From Muricea muricata (taxonomy: Eukaryota; Cnidaria; Anthozoa; Malacalcyonacea; Plexauridae), in assembly GCA_963855995.1 (NCBI GenBank), contig OY979716.1, forward strand, positions 52,413,158 to 52,477,157: DNA of 64,000 bases, given 5' to 3'. Position numbers and translations under genes: made by a program. The notes below the pieces were generated by a model, which was not told the origin of the DNA, did no database searches, and worked only from the letters and a program-made list of their open reading frames with translations. Shown here one piece after another: positions 11,160 to 23,172 of this stretch. Positions within the stretch are counted from its first letter, which is position 1. Each line of letters begins with the position of its first letter.

Positions 11160-12035
11160 ACCCAGCCCAAATTAAAATTAAATTAATTCTAAAATTAAAT
11201 GCTCGAGTAGTGATGATTAAAAACTTGAGTGATAAACTTGTAAATGGTGCCTGTAGGTATGTTCTTCGTTTTATTGGAGACGTCCCCTTGATTCAATTTG
11301 ACAATGGAGAAGTTCAGTGTATAAAGGAAGAGATATTTGCTTTTGAAGATGATTGTGGAAATGTTTTAGGCACAAGGAAACAGATACCACTAGACTGCAT
11401 ACAGTATGACTATACACTAAAGTCAGGAATGGAATTTAATTTTCTTGAAGTGGATCTCTCAGATGTTTTTGAACCTGGATAAGCATATGTTGCTGTATCT
11501 AGAGCTAAAACATTAAATGGTTTTTGCATACTTGGGGTACATCCAGCTTTGCCCAAAACATCTGAACTTGTGAAACAGTTCTACAAAACTGAAGTGGTAA
11601 ATGTTGAAGATGTTGACATGAAACAGTAGTTAAAGGAAAAGAAGAAAAAAAACACACGAACACATTTCAATTTGTTGACATTAAGAGTTGCAAAAAAGTT
11701 GCAAGTGTTACTTCTGATCCTTGTGAATTTGTGGTTTCAGAAGAATATGGATCAGGTATAGTTCAATCAGAATGTTTTGATGCAATTAACTTCAAATTTC
11801 AAGCACTTAGTAAAATAAATGATGACATTTCTTATGTTTCAACTGAATTTGAAAAACACAAAAGGCATTCTCAAGTTCTGTTCATGGCTCTGGAATCTTT
11901 ATTGCAATTGCATGGAGTGAAATGTATCCAACATGATCCTCTGGTCAGTGAAAGAAAAAAATCTTTACTAACAGTAAAACTATGCAGTCTGTACGGGTCA
12001 AATCAAATTTATGCAAATGGTTGGCAAGAATAATG
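11160..12035 (+). pseudogene. PIF1-type helicase C-terminal fragment
   Basis: The plus frame 11114-11482 reads like the last third of a PIF1-like helicase: NARVVMIKNLSDKLVNGA, RFIGDVPLIQFDNGEVQ, RKQIPLD, then LEVDLSDVFEPG, a stop, and YVAVSRAKTLNGFCILGV in the same line of sight. The usual AxxIHKSQGxT block is replaced by DYTLKSGMEF, so helicase motif VI is destroyed. A second frame at 11731-12033 follows in order. Such pieces come either from a host PIF1 gene or, more often, from Helitrons. No Rep domain is near it, so the origin is open. Confidence 0.6.
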
Positions 12036-13007
12036 AATTGGACATTGTATTTGTGGTAATCACAGAAAGATAGCTGTATCCTATTCCAGAGAAACATATG
12101 AAGTATTTCTACATCACATTTCCAGTCAGCCATCAAACAAGGCCAATGAAGAAAATAATGAAGTTGAACATATGGCACAGGAATCATGTTTAACCAATGA
12201 AGCAAAGGCAAAATTTGCAATATTGGTGGATGGGTAGTGTACAAAGAGACTGAATTTTGTACATCCTATATAAGAAACCATAAGGGATCAACATCACCTA
12301 AATGTCTAGAGAATGTTGCTGTAAATCGTTGTCTAAAAGCATTGCTAATGTTGATGAAAGATGCCAGCGAGTTGTCCGGCAAAGAAGTAGAAGAACATCA
12401 ACTGATGATGATGATAATACATCGCTAACGATGGTCGTTGATTGCAGTGATACCATATAATAAGAATACATAGAAGGGCCACTAGCGTATACAACGCGTA
12501 ACCAATTTTCAGTGCGCACGCGCGGGATCCCTCAAGCTGCGCAGCCAGTAAATCCAGTCAGTGTGATAGGGATTTATATTACAAAATGTACTTTTTTATC
12601 ACAAAATCAACTATTTTTCGAAAATGAAAGATTGGAATATCAAAATACTACAACTATCTGCGGAGTCAAAGTAAGCCTAAAGTATTATTGTGGCAAGCAT
12701 GGAAAGCAACAAATATTTAGGGAGAATTTGATATTTTGTGTGAAGTATCTCAATGAAATGCTAACAGGCGACGCACATAATATGTTGTTTATTTCGAAGT
12801 TTATTTCAAATCTTATCAGGAAAATAATGTCATTTATTTTATGTAATTAAAATATCATGATTATGAATTAAATAATCTTAAAGAACGCTCCTGAAGTATC
12901 TGATGCAGACATCTCATGATCTGACCAGCAGAATTTGAACTTGTGATCAACTAACAAGTCTACATGTCAATGGATACCTAATTCTCACACATGGGCAAAC
13001 GTTTTGA

Positions 13008-13390
13008 AAATAATCTTAAATACACTACCCTTTTGATGCTACTGTAAAGAGAACGATGAGTAAATAATTTATTTTACTGTAATAGCTAGATCATACTACT
13101 GGGCCATTGCATTTAATATCTGTACTCCCCAGGTTGGGGTCCTAGCATTTTCCACTCCCCAAAAGAAACCCCATTTTTATATACCTGTAAAGAATTGTGC
13201 AACCAAAATTTAATACCCCTAAAGACATCTGGAGTCCTCAACTCATACAATACATATAAGCCTTTGTATCATCTTTAAAATTTCTCACGAAGAATTTCGA
13301 TGTCCTCAACCCGGGGGTGCAGATATTAAATGCAATAGCCCAATTTTTGTGTCAGTAACATCAAAAGGGTAGTGTATTTAAAATTATTTT
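13008..13390. repeat. Two nested fold-back MITEs
   Basis: Outer arms: AATCTTAAATACACTACCCTTTTGATG near 13012 against CATCAAAAGGGTAGTGTATTTAAAATT near 13352. Inner arms, about 60 bp in: GGGCCATTGCATTTAATATCTG at 13101 against CAGATATTAAATGCAATAGCCC at 13318-13340. The inner element seems to have landed in the loop of the outer one. Confidence 0.6.
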
Positions 13391-13399
13391 CCAATAAAT

Positions 13400-14500
13400 C
13401 AATATCCTAATAGACTAGTGCAATAGTCTATAATATATGTAGTGCATAAAAGCATTTACCATGTAAAATAAATATATGAGACCATTTGATCTATTACAAA
13501 ATGGTGTATGGTTTATGACTGATGAAAAAATACATTATGTAATTTTGGGATGGATACAATGGGAGTTAATGTTGATCATTGTGTGGGGTCTGACCATGCA
13601 CCCAGCATACATAAACAGTGGTGATCAGTTGGTGCAAAACTTTGCTGGGGAAGGGGCAATATTTTTCCAGGGTGACAATAACTTAAAACACCTGAAAAAT
13701 ATAACAAGAACTTAGATTTTTGGGCTGACTCTTATTTGGAAGAAATGCCACGTGTCTGATGACTATACTATAGATTGTCTGGTACTGCACAGGTCTACAT
13801 TACACTACAAAACCTTTCATTGCTACTTACCCTGCTATCAAGGTTGCTTTTCAAAATATTTTGTCTATATTTCTCTCTGTGTTTAATGGTAAATGGCTGC
13901 AAATAGTTCAAAACCGCAAGGTACGTGGAAGCAGCACATTTTGTTCAAACAGCTAACGAAGTGATCCAGAGCTGAGTTCTTTCTGTTTTCCATCAGACAG
14001 GGACAGGTAGATCAACAAGTCCAATTTACTGAGATGTCAGCTATTTACAAAACTTTACAATTCCTAATTATTTAGATTAAAAGAGTGGGTTGTGCTATTT
14101 TACTCTTTGAAGTTTGCCAATCGTGATTTTTTCTCCTAGAAAAGAAAAGACAAATAGTATATAAAAGTTGCACATCTGTAATTTGATGATTTAAAAATGT
14201 GTAGTTCCTTTATACCTTTGCTTAAACAAGTTGGACATAATGATTGAACTCCAGTTCATTTGAAGTGCAAATACATTTTTCACGAATCATGTATAAAATA
14301 CAAAAGCATTTATAGAACTTGACGGACACGATCACACATTTGTTCCTTTTACTACTATATTAAGTCTTCAAAGACATGGAATTTTTGCAATAAATAAACT
14401 TGTAGTATCATATAAAGTAAACAACACGTTTAATATCTTTTAATCAACAGAAATGTATTCACTAACCTTCAGTTTACAACCAGCGGCCGTAGTTTGAGAT
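13400..14500. other. Non-coding interior of the 2.25 kb element
   Basis: Short frames only (longest 79 codons at 13476-13715); none resembles a transposase. Confidence 0.35.
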
Positions 14501-14712
14501 TCGAATCGTCCGTTCACGAAAAAACCCCGATTTATTCAGCCCAAATAACCATTTTGTAATACAAATCTCTAACAAATTGACTGGCTTTCACTGGCTGCGA
14601 GTTATTAGAGTGGTCAATTTCCGGTCTGCGCAAAACGACATGCGCGGCTTCAAAAACTTAAATGGCTCTGATGCGAGGGGCCCTTCTATGTACTCTTATT
14701 CTATGGTGATAC

Positions 14713-15103
14713 TACACTTGTTGGCATATTACATAATTTTCATTGTGAGCACTGCTGTTTGTTGTGTTTTCTGGCCCTAGTTCTCGATTGTGACAACAAC
14801 AGCTGTAAGGATATTTAGCAGGAGTATCGCTGTCAGCACGTTTATGAAGCTCCAGAAAAAGGGTAAATACAATTACGAGGGGGTAAACTCAGAAAAACTT
14901 TCTTTTAACATAAGGAACATACTCAAAATTTCGCTACCTTATATTTTCAGCCGTTGTCTTGTATTCTTCGCTTTTCTTAGCTTTTCACTCCTTTGTATTC
15001 AATTTGCCTTTGTTTTTCGCACATGCGTGTTACGTTTAAACGTGGTGTTGCCAGGAGTAACGCTTTAAGTAGCACAATTTATCCAGATAGCTTGCATCAT
15101 ATT
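14713..15103. other. Spacer, nothing recognised
   Basis: A 92-codon plus frame (14790-15068) is rich in F, L and S and not protein-like. Confidence 0.3.
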
Positions 15104-15447
15104 GGCCCGATTTATGCTAGAGACGGATGATCTGTCTGGACGGACTTGGGCAAGAAAAAATAGTTCGTCTAATAATTCGACTGTATAAACGCGGGCAAGC
15201 AGACGGATCATCCGTTAGGACGAACTATCTGCGTAGTTCGTCTGTTCAGACAAATTTGCTCGCATAGTTCGTCTTGATGATTGATCCGTCTGTTTGCCCG
15301 CATTTATACACAGACGAATTACCAGACGAACTATCTTTTTACGTTGTTCGTCTGGATAGTTTGTCTTGTGTTTATACTTAGACGGATGATCTGTCAGACG
15401 AATGATCCGTCTTGACGGATCATTCGTCTCTAGTATAAATCGGGCCA
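15104..15447. mobile_element. Fold-back MITE, family A copy 2
   Basis: The left end TGGCCCGATTTATGCTAGAG matches the complement of the right end CTCTAGTATAAATCGGGCCA, followed on both arms by ACGGATGATC. The inside repeats CGTCTG/CAGACG words and shares GTCTGGACGGACTTGGGCAAG with the copy at 74-450. Its palindromes overlap a short minus-strand frame that is an artefact. Confidence 0.7.
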
Positions 15448-16066
15448 TTATCATGGATGACAGAGGTGGCAAAATGTACATAACTGATTGTGCATTGAGT
15501 TCTTTTAACAGTTATCTGCAATGGCTTTTCAGTTGTTCTCAGATAAAAATTTTCAAGAGCACTATACTACTCAATGACTACTCAATGATAAAAAGTAATG
15601 CTTCTTTCCAAAGTAACTTTCAAATTCTAATGGACTCCATCAGCTCCAAGTTGCCATCTGAAGTCTCAGGTTTTGAGTCTTCATCTACAAATAGCAGTCA
15701 TTGTAATCCCCTAGTTGTAGAAGCAATGGATTGCACATATAGCAGTACATTTGAGGTGTTTGAAAGTAGTGGACTCCAAACACCCTGGCAGAAAGATAAT
15801 GGCAATGAGTTTGAAAGTTGTGTGGACAATTGATGTCTACAGATGATACAATACCAACCAATATTGTAGATCTTACTGCAGGAGATGATTTTGATTCAGG
15901 AGATTGCTCTGATTATGAAGATCAGAGTAATATCAGTATTGATGGAGAAGATCTTATACTGTCATTACCTTCTGATGAGAGTGGTAAGTGTGCTTATTTT
16001 AGAAGGAAACCATGGTGGCTCGTAAGGGACATGATTTCCCCACTTTTTTATCGACTAACCTTTTAG
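15448..16066 (+). CDS. Acidic, Ser-rich open frames of unknown role
   Basis: Two plus-strand frames (to 15833, and 15818-16066) overlap by a few bases and read as acidic, serine-rich protein (for example DLTAGDDFDSGDCSDYEDQ). They end just before the integrase-like gene at 16154. They may be upstream exons or an accessory frame of the same element. No domain is recognised. Confidence 0.25.
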
Positions 16067-16136
16067 ATATGCTGCGACTTGCGTGGCAACATTTTAGATA
16101 CGTTGTGACTTTTTAGATATGTTGCGACTTGCATTA
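16064..16136. repeat. Short tandem repeat, three units
   Basis: Three copies of a TTTTAGATATGTTGCGACTT-like unit, the middle one altered. Confidence 0.5.
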
Positions 16137-16153
16137 CCGCTTCCCAGTCTTTT

Positions 16154-17150
16154 GTGTTTGTTTGTTGTCTATTAAATATGGCTGTATTCAAGTTGGTTCT
16201 CTTTCTCATTGTTTTTGATATACTTTCAGCTGTTTCTGGTCTACATGAGTACACCCCAGCAATTCAAGTGGATGGTTTGACACGAGATGAAATTATTAAA
16301 AGTTTCTTTAACTTGAAATTCAGTTGTGTAGAGATCTTGAGCTTCCTCGTAAACGTTCATGGAATTCATCTTGGATTGAGGCAAATCAAAAGAATCTTAA
16401 GAAGGTTAGGTTGCTGGAGGCAAGGTGTAACAAGTAATGTTGATTATATAGAGCGGGTTATTGAAAGCGAACTTAAGGGAAGTCGTTCTATCATTGGGTA
16501 TAGGGCAATGCATCAGCAGTTAACTGTTCAATATGGTCTTAATGGGACAAGAAATACTGTTTGACAAGTTTTAAAAATTTTGGATCCAGAATGAGTAAAT
16601 GCAAGATCAAGACACTGAATGCGAAGAAGAGTATACACTGCAAAAGAGCCGAATTATTTGTGGCATATAGACGGCTGTGACAAACTTAAACCTTTTGGTT
16701 TCTGCATCCATGGTGCAATTGACGGCTACAGTCGTCGTGTGCTGTGGTTGGAGGACGCAAATACAAATAATGATCGTAAGATCATAAGTTCTTATTATAG
16801 ACTATGTTAATGTGGTTGGTGGAACAGCGTGCATAATTCACACAGACAGAGGAACATTAAATGTTCATGTTGAATGCATACAAAGATTCCTTTGCAGATT
16901 ATCACAGGATGACTTTGCTGCTGATAAAAGCTGTATGTACTGGAGATTCACATCAAATCAGCGAATTGAGGCTTGGTGGAGTCTTTTGAGAAAGGCATGT
17001 GCAGACTGGTGGATGTGCTACTTTAAAGATTTAAGAGACCAAGGCTTGTATGATGACGACAACATTATACATCGCGAATGTCTGAAGTTCTACTTCATGG
17101 ACATTTTATAGACTGAACTGCATTCAATCGCAAGAGATTGGAACATACAT
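16154..17150 (+). pseudogene. Integrase-core (rve-like) gene fossil
   Basis: The reading contains an integrase-like domain of the kind found in many fish and cnidarian genomes: NYLWHIDGCDKLKPFGFCIH, then DGYSRRVLWLE, then IIHTDRGTLNV, then NQRIEAWWSLLRKAC and DWWMCYFKDLRDQGLYDDD. The acidic positions of the D, D, E core can be seen. An N-terminal helix-turn-helix-like part (GLTRDEIIKSFFNL... RRLGCW) precedes it. The gene is broken in a few places. It may derive from a DNA transposon or from a retroelement or virus-like element, and is treated here as a fossil. Confidence 0.6.
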
Positions 17151-17354
17151 AGAATTCTATACATGGCGAGAAATATGAGCAAAGATTTGTTCACTACGGT
17201 TTCACTACACGTAGTAGCGAAGTGAGGCACCTTTAAAAGAAATGTTTTGGGAACTCAGTATTTTTTTCTCCACCCATTTCGGCCCAGCTTTTTGTTTTGA
17301 AGCAGCAAAGATTTCAGTTCCTTTTTCCTGTTGTTTTTTTGGCCAACCTAATTA

Positions 17355-18090
17355 CTGCGTAGTTGAAATGAATATATACAAATAAGTGTTGCAAAGGTAA
17401 ACCGTAGTGGCGTAGTTGAAATGAATATATTTGAATAAATGTAGCAAAGGTAAACCGTAGTAGCGTAGTTGAAATGAACATATTTGAATAAGTGTAGCAA
17501 AGGTAAACCATAGTGGCGTAATGAAATGAATATATTTGAATAAGTGTAGCAAAGGTAAACCGTAGTAGCGTAGTTGAAGTGAATATATTTGAACAAATGT
17601 AGCAAAGGTAAACTGTAGTAGCGTAGTTGAAATGAATATATTTGAATAAGTGTAGCAAAGGTAAACCGTAGTGCTGTAGTTGAAATGAATATATTTGAAT
17701 AAGAGTAGCAAAGGTAAACCGTGGGAGCGTAGTGGCGTAGTTGAAATGAATATATTCGAATAAATGTAGCAAAGGTAAAACCGTAGTGGCGTAGTTGAAA
17801 TGAATATATTTGAATAAGTGTAGCAAAGGTAAACCGTAGTAGGGTGGTGGCGTAGTTGAAATGAATATATTCGAATAAATGTAGCAAAGGTAAAGCGTAG
17901 TAGCGTAGTTGAAGTGAATATATTTGAACAAATGTAGCAAAGGTAAACCGTAGTAGCGTAGTTGAAATGAATATATTTGAATAAATGTAGCAAAGGTAAA
18001 CCGCAGTAGCGTAGTTGAAATGAATATATTTGAATAAGTGTAGCAAAAGTAAACCGTAGTATAGCGTAGTGGCGTAGTTGAAATTAATAT
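17355..18090. repeat. 53-bp minisatellite, about 14 copies
   Basis: The unit starts GCGTAGTTGAAATGAATATA, continues TTTGAATAAGTGTAGCAAAG and ends GTAAACCGTAGTG, usually 53 bp, sometimes longer by a few bases (for example AGTAGGGTG insertions near 17840). Because 53 is not a multiple of 3 and the minus strand of the unit lacks stops, all three minus frames stay open for over 200 codons. They are not genes. Confidence 0.9.
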
Positions 18091-18736
18091 ATTATATATA
18101 ATACATTGAATATATATAATACATTGTTTTATGTGAGTCTATGGGGTTGAGGGTGACCTTTGGGAGCACTCCATCCCTATCAACCAAAGAAAAATTTTAT
18201 TTACTTATTCTTTTTTATAATTATTTCATTATACTTATCTATTAATATTGCAATTATCCATATTAACAATCCCATAATAATTGATCTCCATTTTGACCTT
18301 ACTTGAGTAATATTTCGTGCAAATGATGCTGACTGAGTGCGACATACACTATTTACCTGTTTATATCCAATTCTATTAAACTAATGCTAAAATGGTGCAA
18401 AATCATTCAAGGGTGGGATGGGTGGGAATTTCGAAAATATTGTTGCGGAGATCAGACGCTTTTGCTTGCATGAGACCAAATGATACTTACTGATCCAAGC
18501 AGGAAACTATTTAGATGACATGGTTAAACCTGATTGGTCAACCTACCCAGACACAAAGAGAGATTTAGACAATGGTTTGTTGTTATAGTTGCCATCGCAC
18601 CTAGCACGTGTATGAACATGCGATTCCCAAACTGACCTTTGTACACTGTGAGACTTTGCACAATTTTACTTCTGGTGCAACGCTTGTTGTTTCCAACTTA
18701 AGTTTATATAGCGCTTGTCACAAGTATAAACTTGCT
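18091..18736. other. Spacer, nothing recognised
   Basis: A TATATAATACATTGAATATATATAATACATTG stretch at 18083-18125 is the only structure seen. Confidence 0.3.
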
Positions 18737-18995
18737 AATAAGTGTTGCAAAACTAAACCGTAGTATCGTGGTTGAAATGAATATATACGAATAAGTGTTG
18801 CAAAAAATAAACCGTAGTAATTTTCTTCAAAGATAGCGGCTTGTGTTTTTTAGTGGCACAGTTGAAATGAATATATGCGAATAAATGTAGCAAAGGTAAA
18901 CCGTAGTAGCGTATTTGAAATGAATATATTCAAATAAGTGTTGCAAAACTAAACCATAGTAATTTTTGTAAAGGATAGCGGCTTGTGCTTTTATA
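18737..18995. repeat. Outlying copies of the 53-bp unit
   Basis: Four degenerate units, in two pairs. Each pair is followed by the same non-repeat sequence (TAGTAATTTT..., then AAAG, then GATAGCGGCTTGTGCTTTT), so the higher-order unit of about 140 bp has itself been duplicated. Confidence 0.65.
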
Positions 18996-21330
18996 TCATA
19001 AAATGTCGAGGCATGTTCTTTCATCACTTTTTTTAATGTTTTTTTCGCGCTCTGATGTGCGACACTGCAGCACCCATTTAAGTCGAAATGCTGCCACGTC
19101 AAGAAAGCCAATCAAAAAGTCACCGATCACGTCAGGTTTGAGGGTCAGTTTAACAACCTCAGCGGATATGTGTTTGAAGTGCAGAAATCTTTGGGAGAAA
19201 GACAAATTTTAAAGTAAGTGACGAAAATTACTCAACATTATTAACTATACATAGGTACTTAAAACGAAAAGCTTCCTTGCGGAATATACAAATGAAAATA
19301 CATTAATGTAATGCAACGTGGCTTTTCCTAATGCCAACATGCACTTTGCCTGGCAACGCGGCGAAATGAAATGGGGAACGCAATAACGGACAGTCAAAAC
19401 TAACACCAGATATTAGCTTTAACAACAAGGCAGTGCGATTTAGCGGTAATAGTTTGACTCTTTTTATGGTCATTGTCAAACCAGAATGAACCATTTTCAA
19501 ACTTGTTATTATATTATATACGAAAAAGAAACAGATGTCGTGATAGTAACATTGCACTATGACAGATAATGATACCCAGGAAAAGCTAAGACCACGCGAG
19601 TTCTTTAGATGCTTCAATTTATTATTTAGCATAGCTTTTCTTGATTTAATGTAAAGGCTTCTACGGATAGCAGAAGGTTAGAATTAGTGTGCTCAAGAGT
19701 GTTAAGAGTTTGAACGTTAACCTGGATGAGATAAAGGGAACTGTGTGTCGGCATACTGCGAAAAAGCGTTCCGCGTCCAGGTGTAATACAAAGAAATAAA
19801 TTATTTATTTATTAATCCCTGAATTGTCCTAAAAGTTCATGTTACCTGCTACTTGGAACTTTGCTGAGCAAGTTAAACAATCATAAATGTTGGCATTTAT
19901 CTCAAACTAAAGTTGCCAGTGTACTCAAAGTGCATTCGAAGGCACAGAAAAAATAGGTACGCTATGCGTACATGTATCTGCGCAGTGCACAGTATTCTTA
20001 TATTGGATATCGTGCTCAGTCGTGTGTCTAGATTCTACGTAATTGTGATGTACAAGTGAAAAGGTTTATTGTGTCCTGAAAAAGTAAATGGTAAAGTCCT
20101 TAATTGCCAATATTAATTAGCTTGGTGGAGAAGCTGTGATGCATAGGTTGGGTAGCAAACTAGTTAATTCGGCTGATATTTAGGTCATTGCAAAAATGGT
20201 GATGCATGTAGAGGAAACAGGAAATTACGCATTGCTAAACTCGCTAAGAGTTGTTTTCTTGGATATATGGTCAGGATAACAATTTATGCATAAGGTGTAC
20301 AGGGTGTGGAATATATATGAGACATAAGGTCTAAATTCTAGAAACTGTGGAGAGAAATCTTGAATATTTTGCACAAGTAATACTTTGACAAACTTGGTGT
20401 AACATGAAACATTCTGGAAACAAAATATACAACTTGATGCAAACAACATAAACTAGTAATTAAAAAGATGAGTATTATTAAAAATTATATTTTTTACATA
20501 TAATATCAAAGATATAATTCTAGTTTTTCCATGACGATAGTATTTGATAACAGTACACGTGCCAATATTACTTAAGTGCATAAAATTCAACAAAAGTTCT
20601 ATAATTGTAAAGTAACAAAGGTTTGTTTAGATATGTTATAACATACTGAATTGACGAGCGATAATCAACCAGCACAACCAATACATAAAATATTAGATGA
20701 ACATCTGGCACCGCAGAGGTGATGGCATATTCTACAGTAGTCAAACAAATTGTTGACAAACTCCGTTGGAATTTCAGCCCATAAAGAGCAAATAACACAG
20801 CAAACCAGTACTCTTCCACGAAACAAAATTATGTCCTGAAGGCAAATCCATTTCAACAAAGGGTATATACAGGTTTGGTTTCTGCATCTTCTTCAAGTGT
20901 TTGGTTCCATCCATACAAAACATAAATACTGGTGTATCATAGTGCACTTGTATTTCCAGGAATCGTTTTGCCAATGTGCATGGTGTTTCTAAGGTTCTGA
21001 ACTTCTAAGAAAATTATACAGTCACATTGCCACTATGATGATGCAATTAATATTCTTCAGGGCATGCGTTCATCATTCTTGTTTTAATCTATAAATAAAA
21101 AAGTTTCATGTCAGATGTTAACTGCAAAAGAAACATAATTTAATATGTTGATGGTGGGGGAGGGCAGGGGAAGAGAACATTTTAAATACTGCTTACCTGG
21201 TGATTCTGTTGATAGCATTAAAAGAGTTGTTTTCAAAATTGTGTTTTATTGCTCAAAAAGAGCAATGAAAAACTGGAATTATTTAAAATCAAACTATTAA
21301 TACTATTTTGTATTTAAAGCTAGGAAGCTG
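18996..21330. other. Long spacer, no gene recognised
   Basis: Several short frames (19303-19632, 20225-20449, 20568-20974, all minus) are rich in F, L, C and Y and have no domain. No clear inverted repeat or RNA gene was seen. Confidence 0.3.
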
Positions 21331-21785
21331 CTGTAGTTCAGTAGGAAGTAGGGGTTCCCATGCACCCCCCTGAGGTCATTTTCTTGCTAGCATTACTAGA
21401 AACGTTAATATGTGCAGAAAATGATTTTTGATGTTAACAGGTGATCAAAGTGTCCCACATACCTTTTTTAACACCAGTTTATGGAAGTTCATGCGAGTCA
21501 GTGTCCATTTTTAAAAGAATACAGTTCCAGCCAAAACCAACTTAAACATACCTCTATCTGCACAAATACACGTGTAAAAGAATGTTTTTAGAGCCAAAGA
21601 ACACTACCACGCAATTACCAAAAAATATTAAGTTACTCCGCAAATTATTTCCCATCAAATATGCACATAAGTCCCACCATTTTGGAAAAAGTTCATAAAT
21701 CTCTTAGTCGCTTTCGATAAAAGGAAGATGTCGGTTGCTTTGGCTTTTCCAAATTAATTGTAAAACAATCAAAAGTACGGATTTT
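21331..21785. repeat. Left terminal inverted repeat
   Basis: Inverted copy of 28678-29884 minus the insertion there. Conserved blocks include AGCATTACTAGAAA, GTGATCAAAGTGTCCCACAT, ACCTCTATCTGCACAAATAC and GTTACTCCGCAAATTATTT. The arms differ by roughly one base in eight, by eye, so the insertion is not recent. Confidence 0.8.
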
Positions 21786-21908
21786 TTTATATTTGGTGAG
21801 CTGACTTGCTAAGGCATACATATATACACATATACCACCCCCTAAACATGGCCAATTAGTATGCAACTTTGTACACTGGGTATCAGTCTCATCTCGGTGA
21901 GAAACAAA

Positions 21909-21989
21909 ATGGCGGACTGTCTTTCTAAAACGCCACTAGAAGCTCTGTATATTTGGAAGCAATATCAACAGGAAATAACTGTTTTTAAG
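21909..21989 (+). CDS. Candidate first exon of the large transposase
   Basis: ATG in a good context (CAAAATGGCGG) opens 27 codons (MADCLSKTPLEALYIWKQYQ...) that end at a consensus donor, AAG followed by GTGAGA. It lies just inside the left inverted repeat. Its phase-0 end does not match an obvious acceptor before 23200, so another exon or a different start is needed. Confidence 0.3.
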
Positions 21990-22449
21990 GTGAGAATATA
22001 AGAAATCCGAGGTTGTGACTGGTAGAATTTGACGTGACATTCCTTTATATTCACCTACAGGTGAATGTAACAATAAAAACAAGTTTACAAAATGATGACT
22101 TGCCGTTTTGTAATCTCCTCGCCTTCGGCGAATAGTTGTTAAATGTTGATTTTCAACTGGAAGTAAGTCGAAATACATTTATTTCGTAGAAACTATTCTA
22201 CTTACTGGTAATTTTTTTGCTAAATGAAATCAAGATGATTCTCCTGACTGAAATGTTTAATTTCAGATGAATACTGATAATCTCGTCCTTTCAAAACACA
22301 GATATCTTTTAGTTTCAATATTACCATTTTTTAAAAAAGGGTTAAACAATAAGCTACATATTCGTGATATATACAATTCAAAGAAGCAAGACGGTTTATT
22401 TTTGTAACCAACGTCTTGAGCTCATGAAACAATAAAGAACATTTTCCAA

Positions 22450-22680
22450 ATTGACGTTTCTATGGCAACCAGAGGTTTCAGTTTTCTGAGAACCTCTGGA
22501 TAAGTGTATAAGTGCTCTGGCGAATTTAGAGTCTGGTTGCAATAATTATAATATAACCTTTTTGTGTGTGTAGCAAAGCCCTGGCAAATTTAGGCGTGGT
22601 TTTATCACATGGTCTGGCTAATTTCGCCTTTTGCCGGCCTCAAATGAAACCCCTGGGCAACCATGACGTTTCAATATGGC
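22450..22680. repeat. Small MITE-like insert in the transposon leader
   Basis: GACGTTTCTATGGCAACCAGAGG at the left is roughly complementary to CCTGGGCAACCATGACGTTT at the right. Non-coding; weak support. Confidence 0.3.
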
Positions 22681-23172
22681 TGGTAATTTAAGTATAAATA
22701 AAACGTTTTATAAAAATAGAAATGGGGGGCCATCATACTTTTTTAAAAGTTATTTTCCTTTAAATTCAAATTGGTAGCCTTATTTAAACGCCATTGTCGA
22801 AATCTCTTTTATTGATTCGTAAATTCAAGACGCTGGTTTCGTCTCATTTAATTTGCATGTAAAACAAGATGAAAATAGAAAAACAGGAGGTGATTACCTC
22901 ACAGATTTGCAGGCTCGTCGGAAACAGGGGGTCTGTGCAGCGTACGAATCATCCCAAACATTTTCATATAAGGTTTTACATTTTGCTCCCCATACGTTCA
23001 CTTGGCAGCTTACATTATAATCAGTAAATGTAGCTATAAACCATATGTTTGCAGTTACTTTTACAAAACACTGGGAAAAATATACTGCTTTGACAGCCCT
23101 CAAACTGGTTTTGCTTCAGACGGGCCTGTACTGACTAAATAGCCCAATCTGAATCTGGCAATAAAAATTCAA

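Larger units (their letters stand above)
12454..14705. mobile_element. 2.25 kb DNA element with 7-bp target duplication
   Basis: The left end CATATAATAAGAATACATAG (then AAGGGCC) is the inverted copy, with two mismatches, of the right end GGCCCTTCTATGTACTCTTA (then TTCTATG). GTGATAC lies directly outside both ends (12447-12453 and 14706-14712), a good 7-bp target duplication. The inside is AT-rich, carries nested MITEs (13008-13390), and has no transposase, so it is non-autonomous. The family is unknown; hAT elements make 8-bp duplications, so this could be a degenerate hAT. Confidence 0.65.

Noticed and set aside
14500-14530. GAGATTCGAATC, like a tRNA B box
   Set aside because: No matching A box, anticodon stem or acceptor stem around it.
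17314-18046. Three overlapping minus-strand frames of more than 200 codons
   Set aside because: They are the three frames of one 53-bp tandem repeat without stops.
17355-18090. Regular repeats with spacer-like variation, CRISPR-like at first sight
   Set aside because: Units are contiguous without unique spacers and the DNA is eukaryotic.
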